Shown: positions 1-9,653, numbered from the stretch's first letter. The stretch: 64,000 nucleotides of DNA from JAAYKT01 sp964408955 (GCA_964408955.1 CAYPBK010000001.1:62001-126000); one strand, 5' to 3'. A program made the numbers and translations. Notes: generated by a model from the sequence alone, not told the origin.

Positions 1-533
1 ATCGCTGTCGGTTCCGGTGTCGTTATTAATATAATTTCCTTTGCAGCATATATGAAGCTAAGCACATTATTTGATACACCCGCACCGGTATCTATAAAAA
101 CTATATCTGCCTCTTCATCCAACCTTCCTAATTGAATCAATAAATTTGCCAGTTGGTTTTTATCTATTTTAATTAAATCTTGCACCCCGGACCCTCCGGA
201 TATAAATTTTATACCTTCCGGTCCGTCCTCAATTATTTCCAGTATTTCCTTTCTATAATTTATTACATCAGAAAGGCTATACTTGGGAGTTTTACCAAGG
301 ACAATATCTATATTTGACAAACCTAAATCAGCATCAATAATAATTACTTTCAATCCGTGCTGCGAAAGTTTAATCCCAAGGTTAATAGCCAAGTTAGTTT
401 TACCAACTCCGCCTTTACCACTGGTAATAGTAATTACTCTTGCGGATTTTCTTGTATTCTTCATGTCTTTTTTTAGGTTTTCATAATCTAAATTGCTAAA
501 TATTTCCCGTAGTTTTTCAGCTTGATCTTTCAT
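1..533 (-). CDS. flhG: Flagellar number/placement ATPase FlhG (MinD-like), 3' end outside window
   Basis: This is the first 177 codons of a ParA/MinD-family ATPase; the rest lies beyond the window edge. Reading from the ATG at 533, residues about 37-46 give the deviant Walker A motif SGKGGVGKTN, followed by IIIDADLGLSNIDIVLG and later VFIDTGAGVS, all typical of FlhG (YlxH). The N-terminus carries the short MKDQAEKLREI stretch that in FlhG proteins contacts and stimulates the FlhF GTPase. The start lies inside the end of flhF (17-base overlap), so the two are translationally coupled. FlhG is known to control flagellar number and position and to assist C-ring assembly at the membrane. The identity rests on motif and position; a plain MinD is less likely next to flhF. 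Confidence 0.9.
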   Translation of the reverse strand, partial: MKDQAEKLREIFSNLDYENLKKDMKNTRKSARVITITSGKGGVGKTNLAINLGIKLSQHGLKVIIIDADLGLSNIDIVLGKTPKYSLSDVINYRKEILEIIEDGPEGIKFISGGSGVQDLIKIDKNQLANLLIQLGRLDEEADIVFIDTGAGVSNNVLSFIYAAKEIILITTPEPTA

Positions 534-1716
534 AAACTTTATCACCTAACAATGAATTAATTATTTTGTTTATATCTGCAACTTCTATATCATCCGGAAC
601 GTTTTGTCCAACAGTAATATAGGATAATGGTTTTTTAGTTAAATGAGCTATGTTTATTATTATACCTAATGATGAAGTCTCGTCAATTTTAGTAAATAGT
701 AGTTTATAATCCTTTAAAAAGCTATAATTATCAATAATTTCTTTGCAATCAGTCATCTTTGTTGTTGCGCTGATTACCAGGTATATTTGGCTGTCGATTT
801 CTTCATCCAGTAATGGTTTTAATTCCATTAACTGGTACTTGTCCTTGTGGCTTCTGCCTGCTGTATCTACCATTATAATATCCTTTTCTTTATACTTCAT
901 TACAGCGTCAGCAAATTCCAAAGGTGAATAAATAACTGTAATAGGCACGTTAATTATTTCACTATAAGTTCTTAATTGCTCAACTGCAGCAATTCTATAT
1001 GTATCAGAGGTAATAAAACCAACCTTCTTTTTCTTAGACAATGAAAAAATTGCTGCAAGCTTTGCTAATGTCGTTGTTTTACCTACACCTGTAGGACCTA
1101 CAAAAATCATTACTTTCTTAAATATGTTCTCAAAATCGTCTTGTTGTCTTGGAAATAAATCAAATAATATATTATAAATATAATTCCTCACTACATTCTC
1201 ATCATCTTGTACTTGCAACGTTAGCTCAGCGCTAATCCTTTCTTTTATTTTATTAATAATTTCTTCTTCAACCTCATTTTTTCGCAGTCTATTCAGGTAT
1301 TCCTTAACTAAATCTGAATGCTTATCTTCATCATCCTTTAAAGTATTATATACTTTCCCCACAATAGTTTTTAATTCGCTAAATTCTATTTCCATGTTCT
1401 TAAAAGCTTTATTTGCTTCATTGTATTGAATCTCGTTTTGTTCTTTCTTTTCACCTTCGTTATCCATTATGGAAACTTTGCTATTTGCTGATATTTCGGT
1501 ATCCATACTTAGCTTATTCCTTGACTTATCTTCTTCAGCTCTTTCATAACTGTCTATCGTTGCAATAACCTCAACTAAAGGTCTTGAAAAGAAGCCAATA
1601 ATGCCTTTTTTCTTAATTTTTCTAGTGCTTATTATTATTGCATCCCGTCCTAAATCTATTTTTACTTTTTGCATGGCTTCTTGTACGGTATCACCTATAT
1701 ATCTTTTTACTTTCAT
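517..1716 (-). CDS. flhF: Flagellar SRP-type GTPase FlhF
   Basis: FlhF is the third SRP-family GTPase beside Ffh and FtsY and marks where flagella are built. The 399-residue protein has the FlhF N-terminal domain (MKVKRYIGDTVQEAMQ), a charged low-complexity linker at about 60-150, and an NG GTPase domain with GPTGVGKTTT near residue 207, DTAGRSHKDK near 281 and a TKIDE motif near 340. Its ATG shares one base with the flhA stop (TAATG), and its 3' end overlaps flhG. Length and domain order are normal for the family. Partners are FlhG, which stimulates GTP hydrolysis, and the inner-membrane export platform. Call is firm. Confidence 0.95.
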   Translation of the reverse strand: MKVKRYIGDTVQEAMQKVKIDLGRDAIIISTRKIKKKGIIGFFSRPLVEVIATIDSYERAEEDKSRNKLSMDTEISANSKVSIMDNEGEKKEQNEIQYNEANKAFKNMEIEFSELKTIVGKVYNTLKDDEDKHSDLVKEYLNRLRKNEVEEEIINKIKERISAELTLQVQDDENVVRNYIYNILFDLFPRQQDDFENIFKKVMIFVGPTGVGKTTTLAKLAAIFSLSKKKKVGFITSDTYRIAAVEQLRTYSEIINVPITVIYSPLEFADAVMKYKEKDIIMVDTAGRSHKDKYQLMELKPLLDEEIDSQIYLVISATTKMTDCKEIIDNYSFLKDYKLLFTKIDETSSLGIIINIAHLTKKPLSYITVGQNVPDDIEVADINKIINSLLGDKVYERSS

Positions 1717-3746
1717 TAAACATTCACCATCCCAACAGATTGAACCTCTATAGTAGGATCAATTTCATTATATGACAATACAGTTAAACCAGGTATAACT
1801 CCCTCTGCCATTCGCTTAAAATACATTCTAACCATAGGAGAAGTCAATACAAGAGGCGTTTCGCCTAAGGACATCACATTTTGTACTTCTTTCATCAAGT
1901 TTCGTGCAATATTCTCTGATATCTCCGGATCAACGGATAAATAGGTACCGTAATCCGTTTGCTGAATTGAATCAATAATTGCTTGTTCCAATTCTTGTCC
2001 CAGAGTAATAACTTTTGATTTTTTGCCACTAATAAATCTTTTTGTTATAGCACGGGACATTGCTTGTCTTACATACTCCGTTAACATATCTGTATCCTTT
2101 GTAATAACAGCATAATCTGCTAGAGTTTCAAGTATTGTAACCATATCTCTAATTGAGATATCCTCTCTCAAAAGATTAGACAGAACCTTATGAACTTCTC
2201 CAAGGGACAATGTCTTTGGGACAACCTCGTCCACCAGCGCAGGATATGTTTCTCTAATATTATCCAAAAGTCTTTGTACGTCTTGCCTTCCCAATAATTC
2301 CGCAGCGTATTTTTTTATTATTTCCGTGAGATGAGTCGCTATGATGGATGGAGAATCAACTACAGTATATCCCATCATTTCTGCTTTTTCTTTTTGGCTT
2401 TCACCTATCCACACAGCCGGTAAACCAAAAGCTGGTTCCGTTGTATTAATTCCATCCAATTCACCTTCTGCAGTTCCCGGATTCATAGCCAAATAATTAT
2501 CAAACATAATCTCCCCGCTAGCAACCTCTATGCTTTTTATTTTTATTAAGTATTCATTGGGTTTTAGTTGAATATTATCTCTAAGCCTGATTATTGGTAC
2601 TACAATCCCTAATTCCAATGCACACTGTCGCCTTATCATGACTACTCTATCAAGGAGGTCGCCTCCCTGATTAGCATCAGCTAGTGGAATAATCCCATAT
2701 CCAAATTCTAATTCAATGGGATCTACTTGCAATAAGGTCATTACATTTTCTGGCTTCCTGATTTCATCAACTTCAACATCTTGCTCCATTAATTCCTGCT
2801 TTAGTTCCGCTTCCTTAATCGTTCTTTGCAGAGTGAATGCCATAAAAGCCATTAAACCAGATAAAACTATATTAGGAATTGCCGGCAAACCTGTGAAAGC
2901 CAATGAAAACACTACCCCTGATACTATGTAAAGAGATTTCGGTTGCGATAGTAGCTGAATAAGAATATCATTTCCCAAATTTGAATCAGATGCCGCCCTG
3001 GTGACTATTATGCCGGTTGCAGTTGATATTAGCAACGCAGGTATTTGGCTAACTAACCCGTCTCCTACTGTGAGGTTCGTGTACACCGATGCAGCACTGG
3101 AGAAATCCATACCTTTTTGCAATATACCAATTGCAAATCCAGCAGTTATATTAATAACCGTAATTATGATACCAGCAATCGCATCCCCTTTAACAAACTT
3201 ACTTGCACCATCCATAGCACCGTAAAAATCTGCTTCTCTTTGTACTTTAACTCTTCGTTCCCTTGCCTCTCCTTCACTTATAAGTCCGGAATTTAAATCC
3301 GCATCAATCGCCATCTGTTTCCCCGGCATGGCATCAAGTGTAAATCTTGCTGATACCTCTGCAACCCTTTCAGCGCCTTTAGTTATTACCATGAACTGTA
3401 TTATTACTATTATCAAGAAAATGATAATCCCCACAATTGGGTTATTTCCAATAACAAAATTCCCGAAGGATTCTATTACTTTACCTGCATTTGCCTTTCC
3501 TAGTATTAGCTTAGTTGACGATATATTTAAACAAAGTCTGAATAAAGTAGTAATCAGCAATAATGAAGGAAATATTGAAAACTGTAACGCTTCCTTTGTG
3601 TACATTGATATCAGAAGTATTACTAATGATAAGGAAATATTAAAAGTAAGCAATATGTCCATTAAAAAGTTCGGAATTGGTATAACAATGAGTAAAACTA
3701 TTCCGACAACAGCTAATGCAACAACTACATCGCCAAATTTAAACAT
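1716..3746 (-). CDS. flhA: Flagellar export gate protein FlhA
   Basis: FlhA forms the nonameric gate of the flagellar type III export apparatus and couples substrate docking to the proton motive force. The 676-residue protein has about eight membrane segments in its first 320 residues, the FHIPEP family signature around residues 135-170 (RFTLDAMPGKQMAIDADL), and a large cytoplasmic C-terminal domain (FlhA-C) that docks chaperones and FlhB. It lies between flhB (10-base gap) and flhF (one-base overlap). Length is normal. No anomaly was seen. Confidence 0.97.
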   Translation of the reverse strand: MFKFGDVVVALAVVGIVLLIVIPIPNFLMDILLTFNISLSLVILLISMYTKEALQFSIFPSLLLITTLFRLCLNISSTKLILGKANAGKVIESFGNFVIGNNPIVGIIIFLIIVIIQFMVITKGAERVAEVSARFTLDAMPGKQMAIDADLNSGLISEGEARERRVKVQREADFYGAMDGASKFVKGDAIAGIIITVINITAGFAIGILQKGMDFSSAASVYTNLTVGDGLVSQIPALLISTATGIIVTRAASDSNLGNDILIQLLSQPKSLYIVSGVVFSLAFTGLPAIPNIVLSGLMAFMAFTLQRTIKEAELKQELMEQDVEVDEIRKPENVMTLLQVDPIELEFGYGIIPLADANQGGDLLDRVVMIRRQCALELGIVVPIIRLRDNIQLKPNEYLIKIKSIEVASGEIMFDNYLAMNPGTAEGELDGINTTEPAFGLPAVWIGESQKEKAEMMGYTVVDSPSIIATHLTEIIKKYAAELLGRQDVQRLLDNIRETYPALVDEVVPKTLSLGEVHKVLSNLLREDISIRDMVTILETLADYAVITKDTDMLTEYVRQAMSRAITKRFISGKKSKVITLGQELEQAIIDSIQQTDYGTYLSVDPEISENIARNLMKEVQNVMSLGETPLVLTSPMVRMYFKRMAEGVIPGLTVLSYNEIDPTIEVQSVGMVNV

Positions 3747-3756
3747 ATCACACTTC

Positions 3757-4842
3757 CTATCTGCCTTTTAAGCTATAAACATATGCTAATATTTCTGCTA
3801 CCGCTTGATACAGGTTCTCCGGTATTTCCTCACCTATATCAGCACTTTTATACAAAACCTGTGCTAATTGCTTATTTTCTACTATTGGAATAATATTTTT
3901 ATCAGCAGCTTCTTTAATCCTTTGTGCAACTAGATCCTTTCCTTTTGCAATTATATAAGGTGCTTCAGCGACGCTTGAATCGTACTTTATTGCAATTGCG
4001 TAATGTGTAGGGTTTGTAATTATGACATCTGCTTTAGGTACCTCTGCCATCATCCTTCTTAAGGACAACTGTCTTTGCTTTTCCCTTATCTTGGATTTAA
4101 TCTGTGGGTTACCTTCAACTTGCTTATACTCTTCCTTTACTTCTTGTTTTGACATTTTAAGGTTCTTCTCATAATCCCATATTTGAAACCCATAATCAAA
4201 CAAGGAAAGAATTAGCAACACTATAGAAACTCTAAACCCAATTGTTATTACTGAATTTCCGATAAAGCTTATTGTATTGTTTAAATCCATCTCAAGGAGT
4301 TTTGGAATAGAGTTATAGTTGCTTTTAAAATAATTAATAATAAAAAACCCGATAATAAGTATTTTTGCTATTGCTTTTGTTAATTCTACTATAGAGTTTT
4401 TTGAAAACATTCTTTTAAATCCTTCAATAGGATTTAGCTTATTCAAATTTGGTTCTAAAGGCTTCAAAGTGAATAAAAATCCTACTTGTAAATAATTCGC
4501 TATTAAAGAAGCAGATGCTGATATTAATAAAATAGGAATTATTAGTCTCATGTAAACCTCAATTGAATAATTCAATGAGCTTTTAATGCTGCTGCTATTA
4601 TTTAAATATGGTGTATAGTAGTGTAAAGTAAAAAATCTTTTAAATACATTAATAAAAATTTGGTACAAATACTTTGAAAATAATTTTAATGTCCAAAACA
4701 TTGATAACAATAATATAGCTGAAACAACTTCCCTGCTTTTGGCAACTTGCCCTTTTTCCCTAGCTTCTCTTCTCTTTTTAGGCGTAGCTCTTTCAGTCTT
4801 TTCTTCAGAAAAAAGTTGTAAATCTATAGCGAATTCAAACAA
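3757..4842 (-). CDS. flhB: Flagellar export switch protein FlhB
   Basis: FlhB sits in the export gate and changes substrate specificity from hook/rod to filament after self-cleavage. The protein shows the family N-terminus FSEEKTERATPKKRREAREK, four membrane segments between about 25 and 210, and the autocleavage motif NPTH near residue 277, followed by the FlhB-CC fragment. The start chosen is TTG at 4842, placed after an AGGGTGA ribosome site; the longer reading from the GTG at 4851 would put the start codon inside that site, so I prefer TTG. The GTG form would overlap the fliR stop by four bases. A free-standing paralogue of the FlhB C-terminal domain is encoded at 33600-33887. Confidence 0.95.
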   Translation of the reverse strand: MFEFAIDLQLFSEEKTERATPKKRREAREKGQVAKSREVVSAILLLSMFWTLKLFSKYLYQIFINVFKRFFTLHYYTPYLNNSSSIKSSLNYSIEVYMRLIIPILLISASASLIANYLQVGFLFTLKPLEPNLNKLNPIEGFKRMFSKNSIVELTKAIAKILIIGFFIINYFKSNYNSIPKLLEMDLNNTISFIGNSVITIGFRVSIVLLILSLFDYGFQIWDYEKNLKMSKQEVKEEYKQVEGNPQIKSKIREKQRQLSLRRMMAEVPKADVIITNPTHYAIAIKYDSSVAEAPYIIAKGKDLVAQRIKEAADKNIIPIVENKQLAQVLYKSADIGEEIPENLYQAVAEILAYVYSLKGR

Positions 4843-4847
4843 AATAA

Positions 4848-5633
4848 TCACCCTTTAGTAAGGCTTTGCAAAATAAGACCAATAAAAGCATATAGCTTAT
4901 TAAATATAAAATCCAAAGTATTAGCAAATACCGGCATAATAAATATCAAAGAAGCAAGTCCAACTATAATCTTCAGCGGTAAACCAAGGATAAATACATT
5001 CATTTGTGGTACGGTCCTTGCTAAAACTCCTAAAGCGACTTCGGACAATAAAACTGCTGCTATTACTGGAACACTGATTTTAAAACCAATTACAAAACAT
5101 TCAGCGAAAATATTTAACATATTATTAATCAAGATATCGTTTAAAGCAAAACCGTCAATAGGAACTAAAATATAGCTTTTCATTAAGGCAGAAAGAAAAA
5201 CATGATGTCCGTTTGTTATTAGTAAAACACTGGCAGCTAATAAATATAAAAAATTACCCATTAAAGGTACCTGTATGTTACTCGCAGGATCTAATACGTT
5301 AACCATACCAAATCCTATTTGCACATCTATAATCTGCCCTGCAATCAAAAGAGATAAAAAAACTAAATAAGACGTAAAACCAAGTATAATACCTGTTGCA
5401 AGCTCCTTAATTGCCAAGGTTGCAAAGTAAAATATATTAAAAGATAGAAAACTAATATTACCAAGGGACGGCGCAATAATGAAAGTACAAAATAACGCCA
5501 AACCTATTTTAACCTGTGCCGGCATACCTTGCCGGGAAAAAACCGGGCTTATAACAAACAACGAGGCCATCCTAATTAAAACAAGTATAAATAATAAAAA
5601 TTCACTAATAAGTACATTTGTTAAATCATACAT
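4848..5633 (-). CDS. fliR: Flagellar export core protein FliR
   Basis: FliR is one of the three small membrane proteins (FliP, FliQ, FliR) that build the helical export-gate core. This 261-residue, highly hydrophobic protein has about six membrane segments and the family features LFILVLIRMASLFVISPVF at the N-terminus and LLSEVALGVLARTVPQMNVFILGLPLK near residue 195. The ATG at 5633 follows the fliQ stop by only four bases, and its end meets flhB, giving the usual fliPQR-flhBA order. Length is normal. Confidence 0.96.
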   Translation of the reverse strand: MYDLTNVLISEFLLFILVLIRMASLFVISPVFSRQGMPAQVKIGLALFCTFIIAPSLGNISFLSFNIFYFATLAIKELATGIILGFTSYLVFLSLLIAGQIIDVQIGFGMVNVLDPASNIQVPLMGNFLYLLAASVLLITNGHHVFLSALMKSYILVPIDGFALNDILINNMLNIFAECFVIGFKISVPVIAAVLLSEVALGVLARTVPQMNVFILGLPLKIIVGLASLIFIMPVFANTLDFIFNKLYAFIGLILQSLTKG

Positions 5634-5637
5634 TTTA

Positions 5638-5907
5638 TTACCTTATATATCTGTATATATTCTCATATAAATCAATGGCAAATTCTGTTAGTATATTGCC
5701 CATCCATGGTCCAAAAATCAATAATGTAAGAAAAATTGTTACTATTTTAGGAATAAAAGATAGGGTTGGCTCTTGTATTTGTGTTGTTGCTTGAATTATG
5801 CTGACCATCAATCCGACCAGCAAAGATAATCCCAGCACTGGTGCGCTTATCATAAGGGCAACAGTAATTGCTCTTTGAGCTACATCAATGATAACACTTT
5901 GATCCAT
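5638..5907 (-). CDS. fliQ: Flagellar export core protein FliQ
   Basis: FliQ wraps around the FliP-FliR core of the flagellar export gate. The 89-residue protein has the expected two hydrophobic helices (about residues 17-42 and 50-72) and the family segments LLVGLMVSIIQATTQIQEPTL and FLTLLIFGPWMG. It lies between fliP and fliR with gaps of 13 and 4 bases and must be co-translated with them. Nothing unusual. Confidence 0.96.
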   Translation of the reverse strand: MDQSVIIDVAQRAITVALMISAPVLGLSLLVGLMVSIIQATTQIQEPTLSFIPKIVTIFLTLLIFGPWMGNILTEFAIDLYENIYRYIR

Positions 5908-5920
5908 TTTAACACCTCTA

Positions 5921-6676
5921 TCATTTAAAACCTAATAACAACGATCTGATAATAAGGTTCCAGCCATCAACCATGATAAATAACAAGATTTTAAAAGGCA
6001 GCGATATCATAATTGGAGGCAACATCATCATTCCCATGGACATCAAGGTACTTGCAACAACCATGTCAACTATTAAAAAAGGTATGTAAAGAAAAAAACC
6101 TATTTCAAAGGCCGTTTTCATTTCCGATATTATAAAAGCCGGTATCAAAGAAGTAGTTGGAATGTCAGTTAATTCTATTGTATTTTCGACCTGGCTTAAT
6201 TTTAGAAATAAAGCCATATCCTTTTCCCTAGTGTACTTAAACATAAAATTTCTAATAGGTTCAATAGCTTTATTTAGTGCAGTTTCCTGCTCAATTTCAT
6301 GTCTAATGAAAGGTTGTAATGCATTTTCATTTACCTCCGTTAATACAGGAGTCATGATGAAAAAAGTTAGAAATAAAGCCAGACCAATTAAAGCTTGATT
6401 TGGCGGCATTTGTTGTGTCCCAACAGCGCTTCTGGTAAAGCTTAAAACAATAATAATTCTTGTAAAAGACGTTACCATAATAAGCAATGCGGGAGCCAGT
6501 GATAAAACCGTTAATATTAAAAGCACTTGTAAACTAAAAGCAATATCTTCAGGAGATTCTGCAGCCTTTACATTTACATCTAAGCTAGGAATAGGAATAA
6601 GAGGTTCGGCTATTACAGAGCTAGCCGTTATCAAAACTATTATTAATAGAAAAATTAAAACGCTTTTGTTATTCAT
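5921..6676 (-). CDS. fliP: Flagellar export core protein FliP with signal peptide
   Basis: FliP forms the pentameric ring at the centre of the export gate. The 251-residue protein begins with a cleavable signal peptide (about residues 1-23, ending SSVIA), as FliP does, followed by the family signatures PALLIMVTSFTRIIIVLSF, TQQMPPNQALIGLALFLTFF and, near the C-terminus, MGMMMLPPIMISLPFKILLF. The start overlaps the end of fliO by eight bases. Length and motifs are normal. Confidence 0.97.
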   Translation of the reverse strand: MNNKSVLIFLLIIVLITASSVIAEPLIPIPSLDVNVKAAESPEDIAFSLQVLLILTVLSLAPALLIMVTSFTRIIIVLSFTRSAVGTQQMPPNQALIGLALFLTFFIMTPVLTEVNENALQPFIRHEIEQETALNKAIEPIRNFMFKYTREKDMALFLKLSQVENTIELTDIPTTSLIPAFIISEMKTAFEIGFFLYIPFLIVDMVVASTLMSMGMMMLPPIMISLPFKILLFIMVDGWNLIIRSLLLGFK

Positions 6677-7139
6677 TAGACTTTTTACCTCTAACCCAAT
6701 CTGCTATTTTTCTTACCAACAGTTCATTTTTACTATAATCCTGTGTGTTGCTTATATAATTTTCAATTTTGTTACTATGATTTTTATCTTTTAACAGAAT
6801 GTTCTCTATATCTTCCTTTGATATTTCTGATAAAAGATTTATCTGTTTTTGTGTTGAAGCAATTAAATAAAACTGTTCCCCCAACTCAATCAAATGAATA
6901 TTTCTGTCATAGCCTAGAGTTTGGGTTTCTATTATTTTAATAATTTTATTCTTCCGAAAATTCTTACCGGCTATTAGTTTGGTGATATAGTAAAACAACC
7001 CAAGCATTATAATAAACACTATTATAAAATATAAAAATTTCATTAAACTCATATAATAATTTGTATTTAAATGCTCATTATTCTCTATTGTATTTAAAAC
7101 ATTTAAATAATTATATGAGTTTATAAAAAGCTTTGTCAT
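6669..7139 (-). CDS. fliO: Flagellar biosynthesis protein FliO (FliZ-type)
   Basis: FliO is a poorly conserved bitopic membrane protein that helps the FliP ring assemble. The 156-residue product has a single membrane helix (FLYFIIVFIIMLGLFYYITKLI, about residues 35-56), preceded by a short N-terminal region and followed by a basic stretch (KNFRKNKIIKII) and the conserved small domain with LGYDRNIHLIELGEQFYLIAST. Position directly before fliP with an eight-base overlap is decisive, because sequence alone would be weak. Start ATG at 7139. Confidence 0.88.
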   Translation of the reverse strand: MTKLFINSYNYLNVLNTIENNEHLNTNYYMSLMKFLYFIIVFIIMLGLFYYITKLIAGKNFRKNKIIKIIETQTLGYDRNIHLIELGEQFYLIASTQKQINLLSEISKEDIENILLKDKNHSNKIENYISNTQDYSKNELLVRKIADWVRGKKSNE

Positions 7140-7141
7140 TT

Positions 7142-7504
7142 CTACCCCAATACTTTCTTTACAGCCTCTAAAATTCTTTCTGCTTGGAAAGGCTTAACAA
7201 TAAAATCCTTTGCCCCTGCCTGTATAGCTTCTATAACCATGGCCTGCTGACCCATCGCTGAGCACATAATTATTTTTGCAGAGTCCTCTACTTTTTTTAT
7301 TTCTTTAACTGCTTGTATACCATCCATTTCCGGCATGGTAATATCCATGATTACCAATTCCGGACTTAATTCTTTAAATCTTTCTACTGCTTTAGCCCCG
7401 TTTTCTGCCTCGCCGGCTATGGTGAATCCATTTTTAGATAATACATCTTTTATCATCATCCGCATAAATGCTGCATCATCAACTATTAGAATTCCGTTTG
7501 CCAT
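7142..7504 (-). CDS. cheY: Chemotaxis response regulator CheY
   Basis: CheY carries the phosphoryl signal from CheA to the flagellar switch. The 120-residue protein is a single receiver domain with no output domain: acidic pair DD at 9-10, phospho-acceptor Asp in the VIMDITMPEMDG segment (about residue 54), the switch Ser in IMCSAMGQ (about 82) and the invariant Lys in FIVKPF (about 104). It sits immediately downstream of fliY, whose product removes the phosphoryl group, and upstream of fliO. This is the only chemotaxis gene in view. Confidence 0.95.
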   Translation of the reverse strand: MANGILIVDDAAFMRMMIKDVLSKNGFTIAGEAENGAKAVERFKELSPELVIMDITMPEMDGIQAVKEIKKVEDSAKIIMCSAMGQQAMVIEAIQAGAKDFIVKPFQAERILEAVKKVLG

Positions 7505-7538
7505 TTTTTATCCTCCTCGAATATGCTTATTATAGGTA

Positions 7539-8651
7539 CTAAACTTTAACTATTCTTTTATTTGGACTAACAATATCTGTTATCCTAACACCGAAGCTTT
7601 CGTCAATAACAACTACTTCACCTTTAGCAATAAACTTACCGTTGACAATTATATCAACAGGCTCTCCGGCTAATCTATCTAATTCTATTACACTTCCGGG
7701 ACCGAATTCAAGTATATCCCTGATTAGCTTTTTCGTTCTCCCAAGCTCCACTGCTATTTCTAAAGGTACATCCATGATAAGATTTATATTTTCTTTATCC
7801 ATGGCTCCCTCATGTTTATCGAATGACTGAAATTGAACGGGTTGTACATTTACACCAAATGTTTCTTTTTGGGGATTATAAATTATTTCATCATCTACTT
7901 TTTCATAGCTTACTTTTTTATCGTCTTTTGTTTTTATTCGACCAATTTCCTCATTTTCCTGCTTAATCGTGGTATTTTCTGTTTTATCAGGTAATTCTGG
8001 GTTCATAAGCTTTTTCACCATTTCTTTGGCAAAATCAAAAGGTATTATTTGCATGATTTCACTATCTATAAAGCCGTCTACAACCATTTTAAAAGCGGTT
8101 TTTACGACTATATCCTGACTGCTCATCTCCTCCGGTCCATTTTCTTTAAATTTTATTATAAAAGCTTTTGGCGGAGAAATATTAATGTTCTTATTGAACA
8201 TAGTTGATAATGATGTACATGATGACCCTACCATTTGATTCATGGCTTCGCTTATTGCACTTAAGTGCAAATCTGATATCTCATCTTCACTAATTTCGCC
8301 TGTGCCACCCATCATTAAATCAGTTATCACCTTTACATCTTCTTCTTTTAATACCAACAGATTAGTACCCGTCAATCCTTCTGTATATCTAACTTGAACA
8401 CCAACGTAAGGTAATGGGTATTGAGCTATTAAATCGTCCCAGGTCATAACTGCTACGCTGGGCGTAGTAATCGTTACTTTGTGATTAAGCAACGCATATA
8501 GCGTGGTAGCAGACGTACCCATGCTTATATTACCAATTTCACCTAATGCATCAATTTCTTCATCAGTCAAGTGACTTGAGCTTTCCTCTGTTTTCGTACT
8601 GTTACCTTTTAATAACGCATCTATTTCTTCTTGGGATAGCATTTCACTCAT
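7539..8651 (-). CDS. fliY: Flagellar switch protein and CheY-P phosphatase FliY (CheC-FliN fusion)
   Basis: FliY replaces plain FliN in many Gram-positive bacteria. The 370-residue protein has three parts: an N-terminal peptide MSEMLSQEEIDALL that binds CheY-P, a CheC-type phosphatase domain (about 28-210), and a C-terminal FliN/SpoA domain (about 290-370, MDVPLEIAVELGRTKKLIRD). Both phosphatase active-site motifs of the form [DS]xxxExxN are intact: DALGEIGN near residue 35 and SAISEAMN near 127. It should therefore both build the C-ring and dephosphorylate CheY-P. Its start overlaps fliM by eight bases and cheY follows directly. Confidence 0.94.
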   Translation of the reverse strand: MSEMLSQEEIDALLKGNSTKTEESSSHLTDEEIDALGEIGNISMGTSATTLYALLNHKVTITTPSVAVMTWDDLIAQYPLPYVGVQVRYTEGLTGTNLLVLKEEDVKVITDLMMGGTGEISEDEISDLHLSAISEAMNQMVGSSCTSLSTMFNKNINISPPKAFIIKFKENGPEEMSSQDIVVKTAFKMVVDGFIDSEIMQIIPFDFAKEMVKKLMNPELPDKTENTTIKQENEEIGRIKTKDDKKVSYEKVDDEIIYNPQKETFGVNVQPVQFQSFDKHEGAMDKENINLIMDVPLEIAVELGRTKKLIRDILEFGPGSVIELDRLAGEPVDIIVNGKFIAKGEVVVIDESFGVRITDIVSPNKRIVKV

Positions 8652-9639
8652 CTAATTCATCTCCCCTCTTTTCAACTTTAGTAACCTTAACTGCAATTTT
8701 GTTTTTCACTACACCTGGAACTCCATAGAACTTCAGCTTATTACCAACATTTATATGTAAATAATCACTTATTGTTTTTTCTAAAGGAACAACATCACCT
8801 ACTTGCAAATTAATTATATCCTTTATCGTTAAAACGCAATTACCCAAAATCACAGATACGGGCAATGTCGTAGTTTCAATTCTTTTTTCTATATTTTTTA
8901 TACTGCCTTCGGTTATATCTTTTGATATCCCCGAAAACCAATACTTTGTACTCAGCTTTGTAATTATTGGTTCAATAACCATATGGGGTATACAAATATG
9001 CATCATTCCTTCTATAGAACCTATATTCAAGCTTAAGGTTATAAGAGCAATAGTTTCATTTGGCGATACAATTTGTGCAAATTGAGTGTTCGTTTCTATT
9101 TTCGTAAGCTTTGGCTTTAATTCTATAACATTTTTCCATGGATCTTTTAAATAAGTAAGCATTTGTATAAAGATCTTTTCTATTAAAGTTAATTCTATTT
9201 CAGTAAAGCCTCTATTTCTTTCGTAAACATTACCGGTTCCCCCTAAAACTCTCTCAATCATTGCAAAGCTACTACTTGAACTTATTTCAATTAAAACAGA
9301 ACCGCTAAGCGGCAAAAAATCTACTATACCTAATGTTGACGGATTTGGCATAGAATTACTAAACTCATAATATGTTAATTGATCTACTGATACAACTTCA
9401 ACTTGCACTAAAGCTCTTAGAAAACCAGATAAATAAGTCTGCAAAAGCCTTGAGAAATTTTCATGAATCATCTGCAGTGTTCTAAGCTGGTCCTTGGCAA
9501 ATTTATTTGGTATTTTAAAATCATAATTTCTAACTTTTTTTTCTTCCCTGTTATCCTCAATTCCTTTAACATCAAGTTCACCGGTATTTAACGCATTTAA
9601 TAACGCATCAATTTCTCCCTGGGACAATATTTCAGACAC
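8644..9639 (-). CDS. fliM: Flagellar motor switch protein FliM
   Basis: FliM is the middle-ring protein of the switch that binds CheY-P and FliG. The product (331 residues from the GTG chosen) starts SEILSQGEIDALL, the CheY-P binding peptide, followed by the CheC-like middle domain (FKIPNKFAKDQLRTLQMIHENF onward) and the C-terminal SpoA domain with ILGNCVLTIKDIINLQVGDV. The start chosen is the GTG at 9639, after AGGTGGTGAT; the longer reading from 9648 starts inside that ribosome site. It overlaps fliY by eight bases. Confidence 0.95.
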   Translation of the reverse strand: MSEILSQGEIDALLNALNTGELDVKGIEDNREEKKVRNYDFKIPNKFAKDQLRTLQMIHENFSRLLQTYLSGFLRALVQVEVVSVDQLTYYEFSNSMPNPSTLGIVDFLPLSGSVLIEISSSSSFAMIERVLGGTGNVYERNRGFTEIELTLIEKIFIQMLTYLKDPWKNVIELKPKLTKIETNTQFAQIVSPNETIALITLSLNIGSIEGMMHICIPHMVIEPIITKLSTKYWFSGISKDITEGSIKNIEKRIETTTLPVSVILGNCVLTIKDIINLQVGDVVPLEKTISDYLHINVGNKLKFYGVPGVVKNKIAVKVTKVEKRGDELDE

Positions 9640-9653
9640 TATCACCACCTGCC

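Noticed and set aside
283..486. Open frames on the strand opposite to real genes, for example 283-486, 3328-3771, 31293-31805, 55869-56681 and many others.
   Set aside because: They lie wholly or largely inside well-identified genes, have no family features and lack ribosome sites.
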